Below, piece by piece: positions 37,501 through 45,894 of a stretch of 64,000 bases of DNA (positions are counted from its first letter, which is position 1; each line of letters starts with the position of its first letter). The position numbers and the translations under genes were made by a program. The DNA comes from Serinibacter arcticus (GTDB taxonomy: Bacteria; Actinomycetota; Actinomycetes; Actinomycetales; Beutenbergiaceae). The stretch lies in NCBI RefSeq assembly GCF_003121705.1, contig NZ_PYHR01000002.1:3038001-3102000 (forward strand), written 5' to 3'. Below the pieces are notes generated by a model. That model was not told the origin of the DNA. It saw only the letters and a list, made by a program, of their open reading frames with translations, and did not search any database.

Positions 37501-40500
37501 ACACCGACACCACGACGCCGGGCACGCCGGTCACCACGCCGGTCCTCGGCAACGACACGGTCACCCCGGGCGGAGCTCCGCTCGACCCGGAGAGCGTGAC
37601 GATCACGACGTCGCCGACCAAGGGCACGGTGACGGTCGACCCCGAGACGGGCGACATCACCTACACGCCGACGCCGGGCACCTCGGGGACGGACACGTAC
37701 ACCTACCAGGTGTGCGACACCTCGACCCCGGAGCCGGTCTGCGCGACGGCGACGGTCACGATCGAGGTGGCGAACACGGTCACCGCGATCGACGACTCGG
37801 TCACGACGCCGCAGAACACCGCGGTGCCGATCGCGGTCACGGCGAACGACACCGTCGCCACCGGCGGGGCTCCGCTGGACCCGGCCTCGGTCGCGGTCAC
37901 CGCGCCGCCGGCCAACGGGACGGTGACGATCGACCCGGCCACCGGAGTCATCACCTACACGCCGGACCTGAACTTCTCAGGCACGGACACCTTCAGCTAC
38001 CAGGTGTGCGACACCTCGACGCCGACGCCGGTCTGCGACACCGCCGTCGTCACGGTCACGGTGCCGCCGAACACGGTGACGGCGCTGCCGGACGCGTCCG
38101 ACACGACGCCGGGCGTCCCGGTCACGACCCCGGTCCTGGGCAACGACACGATCACCCCGGGCGGGGCCCCGCTGGACCCGGCCTCGGTCACGGTCACCGC
38201 GGGGCCGACCAAGGGCACGGTGACGGTCGACCCGGAGACGGGCGACATCACGTACACGCCGAACCCGGGCACCTCGGGCACGGACACGTACACCTACCAG
38301 GTCTGCGACACCTCGGTGCCGACGCCGGTGTGCTCGACGGCGGTCGTCACGATCGACGTGATCACCACGGTGACCGCGGTGGACGACGCCGCGACCACGC
38401 CGCAGAACACCCCGGTCGCCGTCGACGTGCTCGACAACGACACGGTCGCCGACGGCGGGGCCCCGCTGGACCCGGCCTCGGTGGAGGTGACGGTCGCCCC
38501 GGCGAACGGCACCACCGCCGTCGACCCGGTCACCGGTTTCATCACGTACACGCCGGCGGAGAACTTCTCCGGCACGGACGTCTTCACCTACCAGGTGTGC
38601 GACACCTCGAGCCCGGACCCGGTCTGCGCGACGGCGACGGTGACGATCACGGTGCCGCCGAACACGGTCACGGCCGTGCCGGACGAGGCCTCGACCACCC
38701 CGGCCACCCCGGTCACGACCCCGGTGCTGGACAACGACACGGTCACCCCGGGTGGCGCTCCGCTCGACCCGGCGACCGTGACGATCACGACGCCGCCGAC
38801 GAAGGGCACGGTGACGGTCGACCCCGGGACGGGCGACATCACCTACACCCCGAACCCGGGCACGTCGGGCGAGGACAGCTACAGCTACACCGTCTGCGAC
38901 ACCTCGGTGCCGACGCCGGTCTGCTCGACTGCGACCGTCACCGTCCAGGTGATCAGCACGGTCACCGCCGTGGACGACGAGGCCACCACGCCGCAGAACA
39001 CCCCGGTGGGCATCACGGTCCTGGGCAACGACACCGTCTCCGCCGGTGGCGCCCCGCTCGACCCGGCCTCGGTCGCGGTCACGACGGCTCCGGCCAACGG
39101 GACGGTGACGGTCGACCCGGCCACCGGAGTCATCACCTACACGCCGAACCTGAACTTCTCAGGCACGGACACCTTCAGCTACCAGGTGTGCGACACCTCG
39201 ACCCCGACGCCGGTCTGCGACACGGCCGTCGTCACGGTCACGGTGCCGGCGAACACGGTGACGGCGCTGCCGGACGCGTCCGACACGACGCCGGGCGTCC
39301 CGGTCACGACCCCGGTCCTGGGCAACGACACGATCACCCCGGGTGGAGCTCCGCTGGACCCGGCCACGGTCGCGGTCACCGCGGGGCCGACCAAGGGCAC
39401 GGTGACGGTCGACCCGGTCACGGGCGACATCACCTACACGCCGAACCCGGGCACGTCGGGCACGGACACCTTCACCTACCAGGTGTGCGACACCTCGGTC
39501 CCGACGCCGGTGTGCGCGAGCACCACGGTGACGGTCGAGGTCGTCAGCACGGTGACCGCGGTGGACGACGTCGCGACCACGCCGCAGAACACCCCCGTGG
39601 TGATCCCGGTCGTGGGGAACGACTCGGTCGCCGACGGCGGCGCTCCGCTGAACCCGGCCTCGGTGTCGGTGACGACGCCGCCGGCCGACGGGACGGTCAC
39701 GATCGACCCGGTCACGGGCGACGTCACCTACACGCCGGGGGCGAACTTCTCCGGCGAGGACACGTTCAGCTACCAGGTGTGCGACACCTCGACGCCGACG
39801 CCCGTGTGCGACACGGCCACGGTCACGGTGACCGTGCCGCCGAACACGCTGACTCTGACGCCGGACGAGGCCGCGACCACGCCGGGCACCCCGGTGGCGA
39901 TCCCGGTCCTGACCAACGACACCGTCACCCCGGGTGGAGCGCCGCTCGACCCGAGCTCGGTCGAGGTCACGACCCCGCCGACCAAGGGCACCGTCGCGGT
40001 CGACCCGGTCACCGGAGTCGTCACCTACACGCCGACGCCCGGCACCTCGGGGACGGACACGTTCACGTACACCGTCTGCGACACCTCGGTGCCGACCCCC
40101 GTGTGCGCGAGCACCACGGTCACGGTCACGGTGCCCAGCACGGTGACCGCGGTCGACGACGTCGCCTCGGTGCCGCAGAACGGCAGCGTGCCGATCCCGG
40201 TGATCGGCAACGACACCGTCAGCCTCGGCGGCGCCCCGCTGGACCCGACCTCGGTGACGATCACGGCCGAGCCGGCCAACGGGACGGTCACGGTCGACCC
40301 GGTCACCGGCGTCGTGACCTACACCCCGACCCCGGGCTTCTCGGGTGAGGACGTCTTCAGCTACCAGGTGTGCGACACCTCGACGCCGGAGCCCGTCTGC
40401 GACATCGCGACCGTCACGGTCACGGTGGGTCAGAACGCCGTCTCGGCCAACCCGGACTCCGCCACGACGCCCCCGGGCACCGCGGTCGAGATCCCGGTGG

Positions 40501-41939
40501 GGGACAACGACACCTCGGGCACGGGCACGCCGCTCGACCCGACCTCCGTCGAGATCGTCACGCCGCCCACCAAGGGCACGGTGACGGTCGACCCCGAGAC
40601 CGGTGTGGTGACCTACACCCCGACCCCGGGCACCTCGGGGACGGACACGTTCACCTACACGATCTGCGACACCTCGTCGCCGACCCCGGTCTGCGCGACC
40701 GGGACCGTGACGGTGACCGTGCCGAACGTGGTCGTGGCCAACCCGAACACGGCGACGACGGTCCAGGACTACGGCGTGACGATCCCGGTGATCGGGAACG
40801 ACACGACCAGCCCCGACGGCGCCCCGCTCGACCCGTCCTCGGTCGTGGTCACGGACGGGCCGGCGAACGGCACGACGACCGTCAACCCGGACGGCTCGAT
40901 CGACTACACCCCGAACCCGGGCTTCACGGGCACGGACACGTTCACCTACCAGGTGTGCGACACCTCGACCCCGGAGCCGGTGTGCGCGAGCACCACGGTG
41001 ACGGTCACGGTGGCGCCGACCGGGATCGAGGTCGTCAAGACCGCGGTGCCGATCGACGTGGACGGTGACGGGATCCTCGGGATCGGCGACCAGATCGGCT
41101 ACACGTTCACGGTGACCAACACCGGTGCGGTCGAGCTGCTCGACGTCGCGGTGAACGACCCGATGATCGGTGCGGTGACCTGCGAGGCCACCACGCTGAT
41201 GGCCGGCGAGTCCACGACCTGCACCGCGGACGTGCCGCACACCATCACCGCGGCCGACGCCGAGGTGGGTGGCGTGACCAACGCGGCGTCCGCCGTCGGG
41301 ACCCCGCAGTGCACGGGCCCGATGGAGGGCGACGGCGACCGGGCGGGCCTGTTCGCGATCGTCGCGCCGCTGTTCGTCGACCCGACGGCCTGCCCGCCGA
41401 TCACGTCGGAGACGGTCACGATCACGACGCCGGTGACGCCGGACGACGCGCTCACGGTGGCGAAGTCGGGTGTGTACCGCGACGCGAACGGCAACGGCCG
41501 TACGGACGCCGGGGACACCGTCACGTGGACCATCACGGTGACCAACCCGGGCCGCAGCACGATCTCCGACATCGCGGTGAGCGACCCGACGGCCGGTGTG
41601 GTGACCTGCCCGACCACCGAGCTGGCGGCCGGCGCGTCGATGACGTGCACGGCTCCGGTGACGGTGCTGACGGCGGCGCAGGCAGCGGCGGGGTCGATCG
41701 TGAACGTGGCCACGGCCTCGGGCACGACGACCACGGGCACCCCGACGACGTCGCTCCCGGCGACGGCGACGGTGACCTTCACGACGACGCCGCCGGTCCC
41801 GCCGGTCACGCCGCCGAAGCCGAAGCCGCCGCTGCCCTCCACGGGTGCCGACACCTGGCCGCTCACCGGCCTGGCCGCGGCCCTGCTGGTGACCGGGGCG
41901 GTCACGCTGATCACGCGTCGCCGCCGCGACGAGGCCTGA
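25522..41939 (+). CDS. Giant LPxTG surface adhesin with 36 Ig/cadherin-like repeats
   Basis: About 5,472 residues after repair of one missing base near 25845-25848. Signal peptide at residues 1-36 (RRRRPWIVAGVVLALLLQMV). Residues about 37-1640 hold two copies of a module (beta-rich propeller-like region, prealbumin-like domain, DUF11) and two further DUF11 domains (AKT/TKS starts near 723, 1235, 1375, 1516). Residues about 1650-5165 are 36 tandem Ig/cadherin-like repeats of about 98 residues (LGNDTVTPGGAPLDPASV, NGTV, FSGTDTFTYQVCDTSTPTPV). Two DUF11/DUF7507-like domains (about 5168, 5310) follow, then LPSTG (nt 41832-41846), a membrane helix and RRRRDEA for sortase anchoring. A cell-wall stalk for attachment or cell contact is inferred. 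The frame change lies at TGCCCCGG. Confidence 0.9.
30467..41012 (+). repeat. 36 tandem repeats of about 294 bp within the adhesin
   Basis: Counted from successive PQNTPV/PGTPV-type unit starts. Average period is 293 bp (97-99 codons). From about the nineteenth unit on, two types alternate: one with TTPGTPV, PTKGTV and NPGTSGTDT, the other with TPQNTPV, PANGTV and NFSGTDTF. Blocks 1,182 bp apart (for example 38041-38160 and 39223-39342) are nearly identical. Nearly every unit ends with VCDTSxPxPVC. Confidence 0.9.
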
Positions 41940-41953
41940 CGGACGGACGACCC

Positions 41954-41992
41954 ACGGTGCCGCGGCCACCCTCGGGGTGGTCGCGGCACCGT
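41954..41992 (+). terminator. Hairpin terminator after adhesin
   Basis: ACGGTGCCGCG (41954-41964) pairs with CGCGGCACCGT (41982-41992); inner CCACC/GGTGG extends it. It begins 14 bp after the adhesin stop. Confidence 0.8.
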
Positions 41993-42057
41993 CGCCTCGC
42001 CGGTCCCGGCAGGGCGTGCGAGGGTGGAACGTCGGACGATATGAGGGAGTGACGACG

Positions 42058-42564
42058 ATGCACAGATCGACGATGAGCACGATGACGGTGGCGGGGCTGG
42101 TGGCTGTCGCCGTCCTGGCGGGCTGCTCGAACGGGGACGATCCGGCCCCGGAGCCGACCGACTCCGAGAGCACCGAGGCGCCGACCGAGGACGGGACCGA
42201 CGAGGCGCCCGAGGACGGTGGGGCGACCGAGGCCCCGACGGCGCTCCCGCCGGCCGAGGTCCAGAACGAGCTGCCCACCGACCTGCCCGACGACCCGGCG
42301 CTGCGGACCTCGGTCCTGCTGACCGGGTGCGGCGAGGCCGAGGGTGGCTGGCAGGGGACCGGGACCGCGGCGAACCCCGGCGGCGAGGACCTCGGCTACC
42401 AGATCATCGTCTTCTTCACCGATGCCTACTCCCGCGCCGTCGACTCCTCCACCATCACCGTCGAGGTGCCGGCGGGCGAGACCGTCGAGTGGTCGGCCGC
42501 GAAGGAGTTCGCCCCGCCCGAGGGCACGCAGTGCGTGCTGCGGGCGGTCGCCCAGCTCGAGTGA
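42058..42564 (+). CDS. Lipoprotein with acidic Glu/Thr/Pro linker
   Basis: A 168-residue exported lipoprotein. The signal sequence ends with lipobox VLAGC (Cys about residue 23). A disordered acidic linker follows (PEPTDSESTEAPTEDGTDEA, to about residue 70), then a domain of about 95 residues with two Cys (LLTGCGE, GTQCVLR) and the pattern WQGTGTAANPGGEDLGYQII. The latter resembles small actinobacterial FxLYD/DUF-type beta-sandwich modules found on lipoproteins. ATG 42058 has GAGGGA upstream; GTG 42049 is possible. Function unknown. Co-directional with the adhesin but separated by its terminator, and convergent with the next gene. Confidence 0.85.
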   Translation: MHRSTMSTMTVAGLVAVAVLAGCSNGDDPAPEPTDSESTEAPTEDGTDEAPEDGGATEAPTALPPAEVQNELPTDLPDDPALRTSVLLTGCGEAEGGWQGTGTAANPGGEDLGYQIIVFFTDAYSRAVDSSTITVEVPAGETVEWSAAKEFAPPEGTQCVLRAVAQLE

Positions 42565-42580
42565 GCTGCGGCCCGGCCGC

Positions 42581-42635
42581 CGAGAACGGCCGGGGCGGCC
42601 CGAGGACGATCCTCGAGCCGCCCCGGCCGTTCTCG
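42581..42635. terminator. Strong bidirectional terminator
   Basis: CGAGAACGGCCGGGGCGGC (42581-42599) pairs perfectly with 42617-42635; inner CGAGGA/TCCTCG adds 6 bp. Total 25 paired bases between convergent genes ending at 42564 and 42659. Confidence 0.9.
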
Positions 42636-42658
42636 CGTCCCGCCCGTGCGGGGCGGGC

Positions 42659-43213
42659 TCAGTCCTTCGTCTGGGTCGGCTTCCGGAACGCGAGGTCCGT
42701 GGCGACGGCGTGGGCCCGCGCCAGCGTCTCGGACTGCTCGTCGGACTGCTCGATCAGTCGCGTGAAGACGGCCTTCGGCAGCCCGAGGTCGTCGGCGTAG
42801 TGCTGCAGGACCTCCCACCCCGCGCCCTTGCCGTTGACGGCCGCGCGCACGAGGTCGAGCTCCAGGACCGGCGTCATCGGCGACTCCCCGATCAGGCGGC
42901 CGTTCGGCTTGAGCGACCCGACGCGCTCGCCCACCTTCGCCACGACCCGGCGGACGGGGTGGGTGCTGAGGTCCAGCGCCCGGATCACGGCCTCGAGGGT
43001 GGCGCACTCGCGTTCGACCTCTCCGGCGATGCGCGCGAGGTCGGGGCCGTAGGGCTCGTCGGCGTGCCGCTCGGCCATGTCGGAGATGCGGGAGCTGCCC
43101 GCGGTGGCCCCCGTCAGGTGGTCGCCGAGGTAGATGCCCAGCAGGTCGCCGTCGACGTCGGGGCCGATCTCGGCGGCGGACAGCTCGGCGTCGGACAGGT
43201 AGGTCGTCGTCAT
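42659..43213 (-). CDS. Conserved helical protein, ferritin-like bundle (unknown function)
   Basis: A 184-residue, strongly helical soluble protein. LGIYLGDHLTGATAGSSRIS (about residues 25-44), ECATLEAVIRAL and GSLKPNGRLIGESPMTPVLE match a widespread uncharacterised actinobacterial family whose members look like four-helix ferritin-like bundles with conserved His/Glu; metal binding is a guess. ATG 43213 is preceded by CTGGAGGAACC, an excellent Shine-Dalgarno; the longer frame to 43249 is less likely. A GACAAT -10 element lies further upstream. Neighbours are another orphan gene and a GAF-ANTAR regulator, consistent with a stress-response setting. Confidence 0.8.
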   Translation of the reverse strand: MTTTYLSDAELSAAEIGPDVDGDLLGIYLGDHLTGATAGSSRISDMAERHADEPYGPDLARIAGEVERECATLEAVIRALDLSTHPVRRVVAKVGERVGSLKPNGRLIGESPMTPVLELDLVRAAVNGKGAGWEVLQHYADDLGLPKAVFTRLIEQSDEQSETLARAHAVATDLAFRKPTQTKD

Positions 43214-43273
43214 GGTTCCTCCAGCGTGTGGTGGAGCGGGGTCTGACATGCCATTGTCTCGCGCACGTCCGAC

Positions 43274-43312
43274 ACGAACGCCCGGTGGCCGGGCCGGCCA
43301 CCGGGCGTTCGT
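43274..43312 (-). terminator. Hairpin terminator after 43322 gene
   Basis: ACGAACGCCCGGTGGCC (43274-43290), loop GGGCC, GGCCACCGGGCGTTCGT (43296-43312): perfect 17-bp stem. Confidence 0.88.
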
Positions 43313-43321
43313 CGAGCGTGA

Positions 43322-43822
43322 TCAGGCGATCTCGTCCTCCTCGTAGACGCCCGCGAGCACCCACGTGGCAAGCGTGCGACCAAGGCGGACCGGGGCGGCG
43401 TCGACCTTGAGCCGCACCTGACCGTTGTCGGCCGTCAGACGCATGGCGAACGCGGCCCGCTGGGCGTCGAGTCGGAGGATCGGCTCGTGCGAGGCGACGC
43501 CGCCGCTCCAGCCGTGCTTGGTGAGACGTCGGACGATGAGGGCAATGACCTCCTCGGTCGGGACGCCCCCCTGGACGACGACGCGGAACGTGGGCACGAG
43601 GACGTCGGGCGTGGGCCCGGCCTCCCAGCGGGCGTTGCCCCACGTGCTGGTCATGCCCATGAGGTGGCAGAGGTCCTTGCCGGTGGAGTCGACGCGGTCC
43701 AGCTCGCCCTGGAGCTCCTCGCGGACCTCCTCCGACGACGGCGGGGGAGGGGTCTCGAGGACGTGGGCGCGGAGCTGGCGAGCAGTGAGGTGGGGGAGCT
43801 CGGAGAGATAGGACAGGGGCAT
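43322..43822 (-). CDS. Uncharacterised soluble protein, 166 aa
   Basis: Family not recognised. The N-terminal half is helical and charged (SSEEVREELQGELDRVDSTG, about residues 29-48). The C-terminal half is beta-rich, with PTFRVVVQGGVPTEEVIALI and LRLTADNGQVRLKVDAAPVR-like strands. No signal peptide or membrane helix. A single Cys sits in KDLCHLMGM. ATG 43822 has AAGAAGGG upstream. The promoter is probably TTCGAC-18-CACAAT read on the minus strand near 43900-43930. Flanked by a strong terminator, so it is transcribed alone. Divergent from the second GAF-ANTAR gene. Confidence 0.7.
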   Translation of the reverse strand: MPLSYLSELPHLTARQLRAHVLETPPPPSSEEVREELQGELDRVDSTGKDLCHLMGMTSTWGNARWEAGPTPDVLVPTFRVVVQGGVPTEEVIALIVRRLTKHGWSGGVASHEPILRLDAQRAAFAMRLTADNGQVRLKVDAAPVRLGRTLATWVLAGVYEEDEIA

Positions 43823-44021
43823 CGTGTGCACCCTTCTTGGGCGGAAGGCCCGGAGAAGCGGCCGCGCCACGGTTCTCGAGCGCAGGACTTGACGCCATTG
43901 TGCCCCGCTTTTGACCAGGCGTCGAACACCGATGCCGAGATCACACCTCTCGCGGTTGAGCGGGGCCACATGAGGTGCCACTCTTGGCCCACCACACCCG
44001 GTGCACCTGTTCGGAGGTCCC

Positions 44022-44723
44022 ATGCCCGAGGAACGGATCTCGCTCGAGATGCGCATGGCGGCGCTCGCCGCCACCCTGGACGAACTCGGCACGTTGGAGG
44101 AGACCCTCACGGCCGTCACCCACGCCGCGCTCGAGCTGATCCCGGCTGCCACGGCGGTCAGCATCACGCTGCGGCGCGGCAGCGGCAGGGTCGAGTCGAT
44201 CGGGATGGCCTCGGAGATCGCCCGCAACGTCGTCGCCCTCCAGTACTCCCTCAACGAGGGGCCGTGCCTCGACGCGGCGCGCGAGGTGCCGCTGTGCCAG
44301 TCCCCGGACATCCGTGTCGACACCCGGTGGCCGGTCTGGGGCCCGGCCGCCCACGCCGCCGAGGGGATCGTCTCGATCCTCAGCATCCAGCTCCTCAGCG
44401 CCCGCGGGGTTCACGGCGCCCTGAACATCTTCGGCCGTCGCCCGAACGGCTTCGACAGCGACGACGTCGCGCAGGCGTCGGTCCTCACGGTGCACGCCGG
44501 CATCGCCCTGCGGACGACCCTGCTCGAGGAGGACCTCAGGGCGGCGATCACCAGTCGTCACCTCATCGGTCAGGCCCAGGGCCTGCTGATGGAGCGCTAC
44601 CAGCTGGACGCCGAGTCCGCGTTCGCCCTGCTCAAGCGGCTCTCGTCGACGAGCAACACCAAGGTCGTGGAGATCGCGCGTCGACTGGTCGAGGAGCGAG
44701 GGGCGGTCGTCCCGACGGCCTGA
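44022..44723 (+). CDS. GAF-ANTAR RNA-binding antiterminator, second copy
   Basis: A 233-residue paralogue of the 7590 protein. GAF domain at about residues 20-155 (SITLRRGSGRVESIGMASE, LNEGPCLDAAREVPLCQSPD, SIQLLSARGVHGALNIFG); ANTAR at about 165-222 (SRHLIGQAQGLLMERYQLD, AFALLKRLSSTSNTKVVEIA). The ANTAR part is close to the first copy while the GAF part differs more, which fits different ligands acting on overlapping RNA targets (inference). ATG 44022 follows TCGGAGGTCCC. A long imperfect inverted repeat that may be structured RNA or a terminator follows the gene. Confidence 0.88.
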   Translation: MPEERISLEMRMAALAATLDELGTLEETLTAVTHAALELIPAATAVSITLRRGSGRVESIGMASEIARNVVALQYSLNEGPCLDAAREVPLCQSPDIRVDTRWPVWGPAAHAAEGIVSILSIQLLSARGVHGALNIFGRRPNGFDSDDVAQASVLTVHAGIALRTTLLEEDLRAAITSRHLIGQAQGLLMERYQLDAESAFALLKRLSSTSNTKVVEIARRLVEERGAVVPTA

Positions 44724-44752
44724 GGCGGGGCCTCGCCGTCGGGGATCAAGCG

Positions 44753-44848
44753 CCGAGAGGGTGGCTGGTCGAACGGCTCACCCGCACAAGGTGTCCCGTC
44801 CGTTTCCGTGGTGCCGGCTCTCGCACGGCACCGCCAGCCACCTCTCGG
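44753..44848. ncRNA. Candidate structured RNA or complex terminator
   Basis: Outer stem: CCGAGAGGGTGGCTGG (44753-44768) with CCAGCCACCTCTCGG (44834-44848), one bulge. Inside, AACGG/CCGTT (44772-44776, 44800-44804) encloses CACC/GGTG (44779-44782, 44790-44793), and GGTGCCG/CGGCACC (44810-44816, 44826-44832) forms a second arm, giving a three-way junction. It lies between convergent genes. CCTTTCC after the plus-strand stem hints at termination. Confidence 0.4.
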
Positions 44849-44894
44849 CCTTTCCTCCGGTCCTGGCGGCCTCGCCCGGTCCGGGAGCTCTGTC

Positions 44895-45071
44895 TCAGCG
44901 TGGCGTCGAGGGGGTCGGGGGCTCCCGATCCTCCTCGCGCGTGGTGTCCGTGCCCGGTGCCTGCTCCACGGGCGCACCCTCGATCCGCACCGTGGGCTCC
45001 TCGGCCGCGACGGCCGGCAGGGGCAGGGTGTCCTCGAGGTCGTCCGCGGGTCCGGTCACGTCGTCGTGCAT
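44895..45071 (-). CDS. Small acidic Pro/Glu-rich protein, 58 aa
   Basis: A short open frame starting at ATG 45071 (MHDDVTGPADDLEDTLPLPA) and ending EEDREPPTPSTPR; acidic, disordered-looking and without Cys. GCGGAAG upstream is a fair ribosome site and third positions are G/C-biased. An in-frame extension to 45158 would give 87 residues but weaker coding character. No family recognised. It may be a genuine small protein, or a chance frame in the gap between the candidate RNA and the glycosyltransferase operon. Confidence 0.4.
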   Translation of the reverse strand: MHDDVTGPADDLEDTLPLPAVAAEEPTVRIEGAPVEQAPGTDTTREEDREPPTPSTPR

Positions 45072-45174
45072 CGTCAACTTCCGCTGGATACCGAACCCGG
45101 CCACGCTTCTCGAGCCGGGTGGTCCTCCCAGTGTGACCCGCGCGGGCCGAGAAGTCACGATCCGGTCTCGGCGA

Positions 45175-45894
45175 TCAGCCGGCGACGAGGTCCTCGCGCA
45201 GGTAGCCGGCGTAGCCGCCGTCCGTCCGCCCGACCAGCCGGCCCGAGGTCAGCACGTCGCACCGCTGGGTCGCGACGATCCGCGCCCCCGCCCCCCGCGC
45301 CCGCTCGACCACGTCGACGTCCTCGTGCAGCCCGAGCGGTGCGATCCCCCCGACGAGCGCGTCGGTGCTCGCCCGCATCCCGAGGTTGGCACCGTGCACG
45401 TGGCCGTTGGCGACCGCCGTCCGGGTGAGCCGCCACGCGGCCAGCCGGGCGGCGTCGAGGTCGGCGGGATCGGGTCGCACGGTCCCCACCAGCACGTCCG
45501 CACCGGCCTCCGCCGTCGCCACGTGCTCGACGAGCCAGTCGGCCGGCACCCGGCTGTCCCCGTCGGTGTGGGCGAGCCACGCCGTCGCGCCCCAGTCCGC
45601 ACCGGCCAGCCCCGCGGCGTGCGCGACGCCGAGCGCCCGCGCCGCGCCGACGTTCCCGGCATCGGTGAGCAGCACGACGTCGGCCCGGCCGGCCGCCACG
45701 GCGGCGGAGCCGTCGTGGCAGTCGTCGAGCACGACGACGACGGCGGTGCGCACGTCGGGGCGGTCGGCCGCGAGTCGTGCCCGGGCCGCCTCGAGAGCGT
45801 CCAGGCACGCCGGGAGCAGCAGCTCCTCGTCTCGCGCCGGGACGACCACGGCGACGAACGTGATCCGGTCGCTCGCAGCAGCCCTCTCGCTCAC
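45175..45894 (-). CDS. Glycosyltransferase family 2-like protein
   Basis: A 239-residue GT-A-type enzyme: VAVVVPARDEELLLPACLDA (residues about 12-31) and the metal-binding TAWLAHTDGDSRVPADWL (about 108-125), with GANLGMRASTDALVGGIAPL and LHEDVDVVERARGAGARI as acceptor and catalytic-loop regions. No membrane helix. GTG 45894 overlaps the upstream TGA by 4 nt. It is the last gene of a tightly coupled operon: acyl-CoA dehydrogenase, PIG-L deacetylase/NodS-like methyltransferase, glycosyltransferase. Sugar donor and acceptor are unknown; together the enzymes suggest synthesis of a decorated glycolipid or amino-sugar product (inference). Confidence 0.88.
   Translation of the reverse strand: MSERAAASDRITFVAVVVPARDEELLLPACLDALEAARARLAADRPDVRTAVVVVLDDCHDGSAAVAAGRADVVLLTDAGNVGAARALGVAHAAGLAGADWGATAWLAHTDGDSRVPADWLVEHVATAEAGADVLVGTVRPDPADLDAARLAAWRLTRTAVANGHVHGANLGMRASTDALVGGIAPLGLHEDVDVVERARGAGARIVATQRCDVLTSGRLVGRTDGGYAGYLREDLVAG

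Noticed and set aside
39159-42278. Very long open frame on the minus strand inside the adhesin gene (over 1,000 codons), and similar long plus-strand frames
   Set aside because: They mirror the 294-bp repeat, consist of Arg/His/Gly-rich repetitive sequence with no family signature, and lack ribosome sites; third-position bias supports only the adhesin frame.
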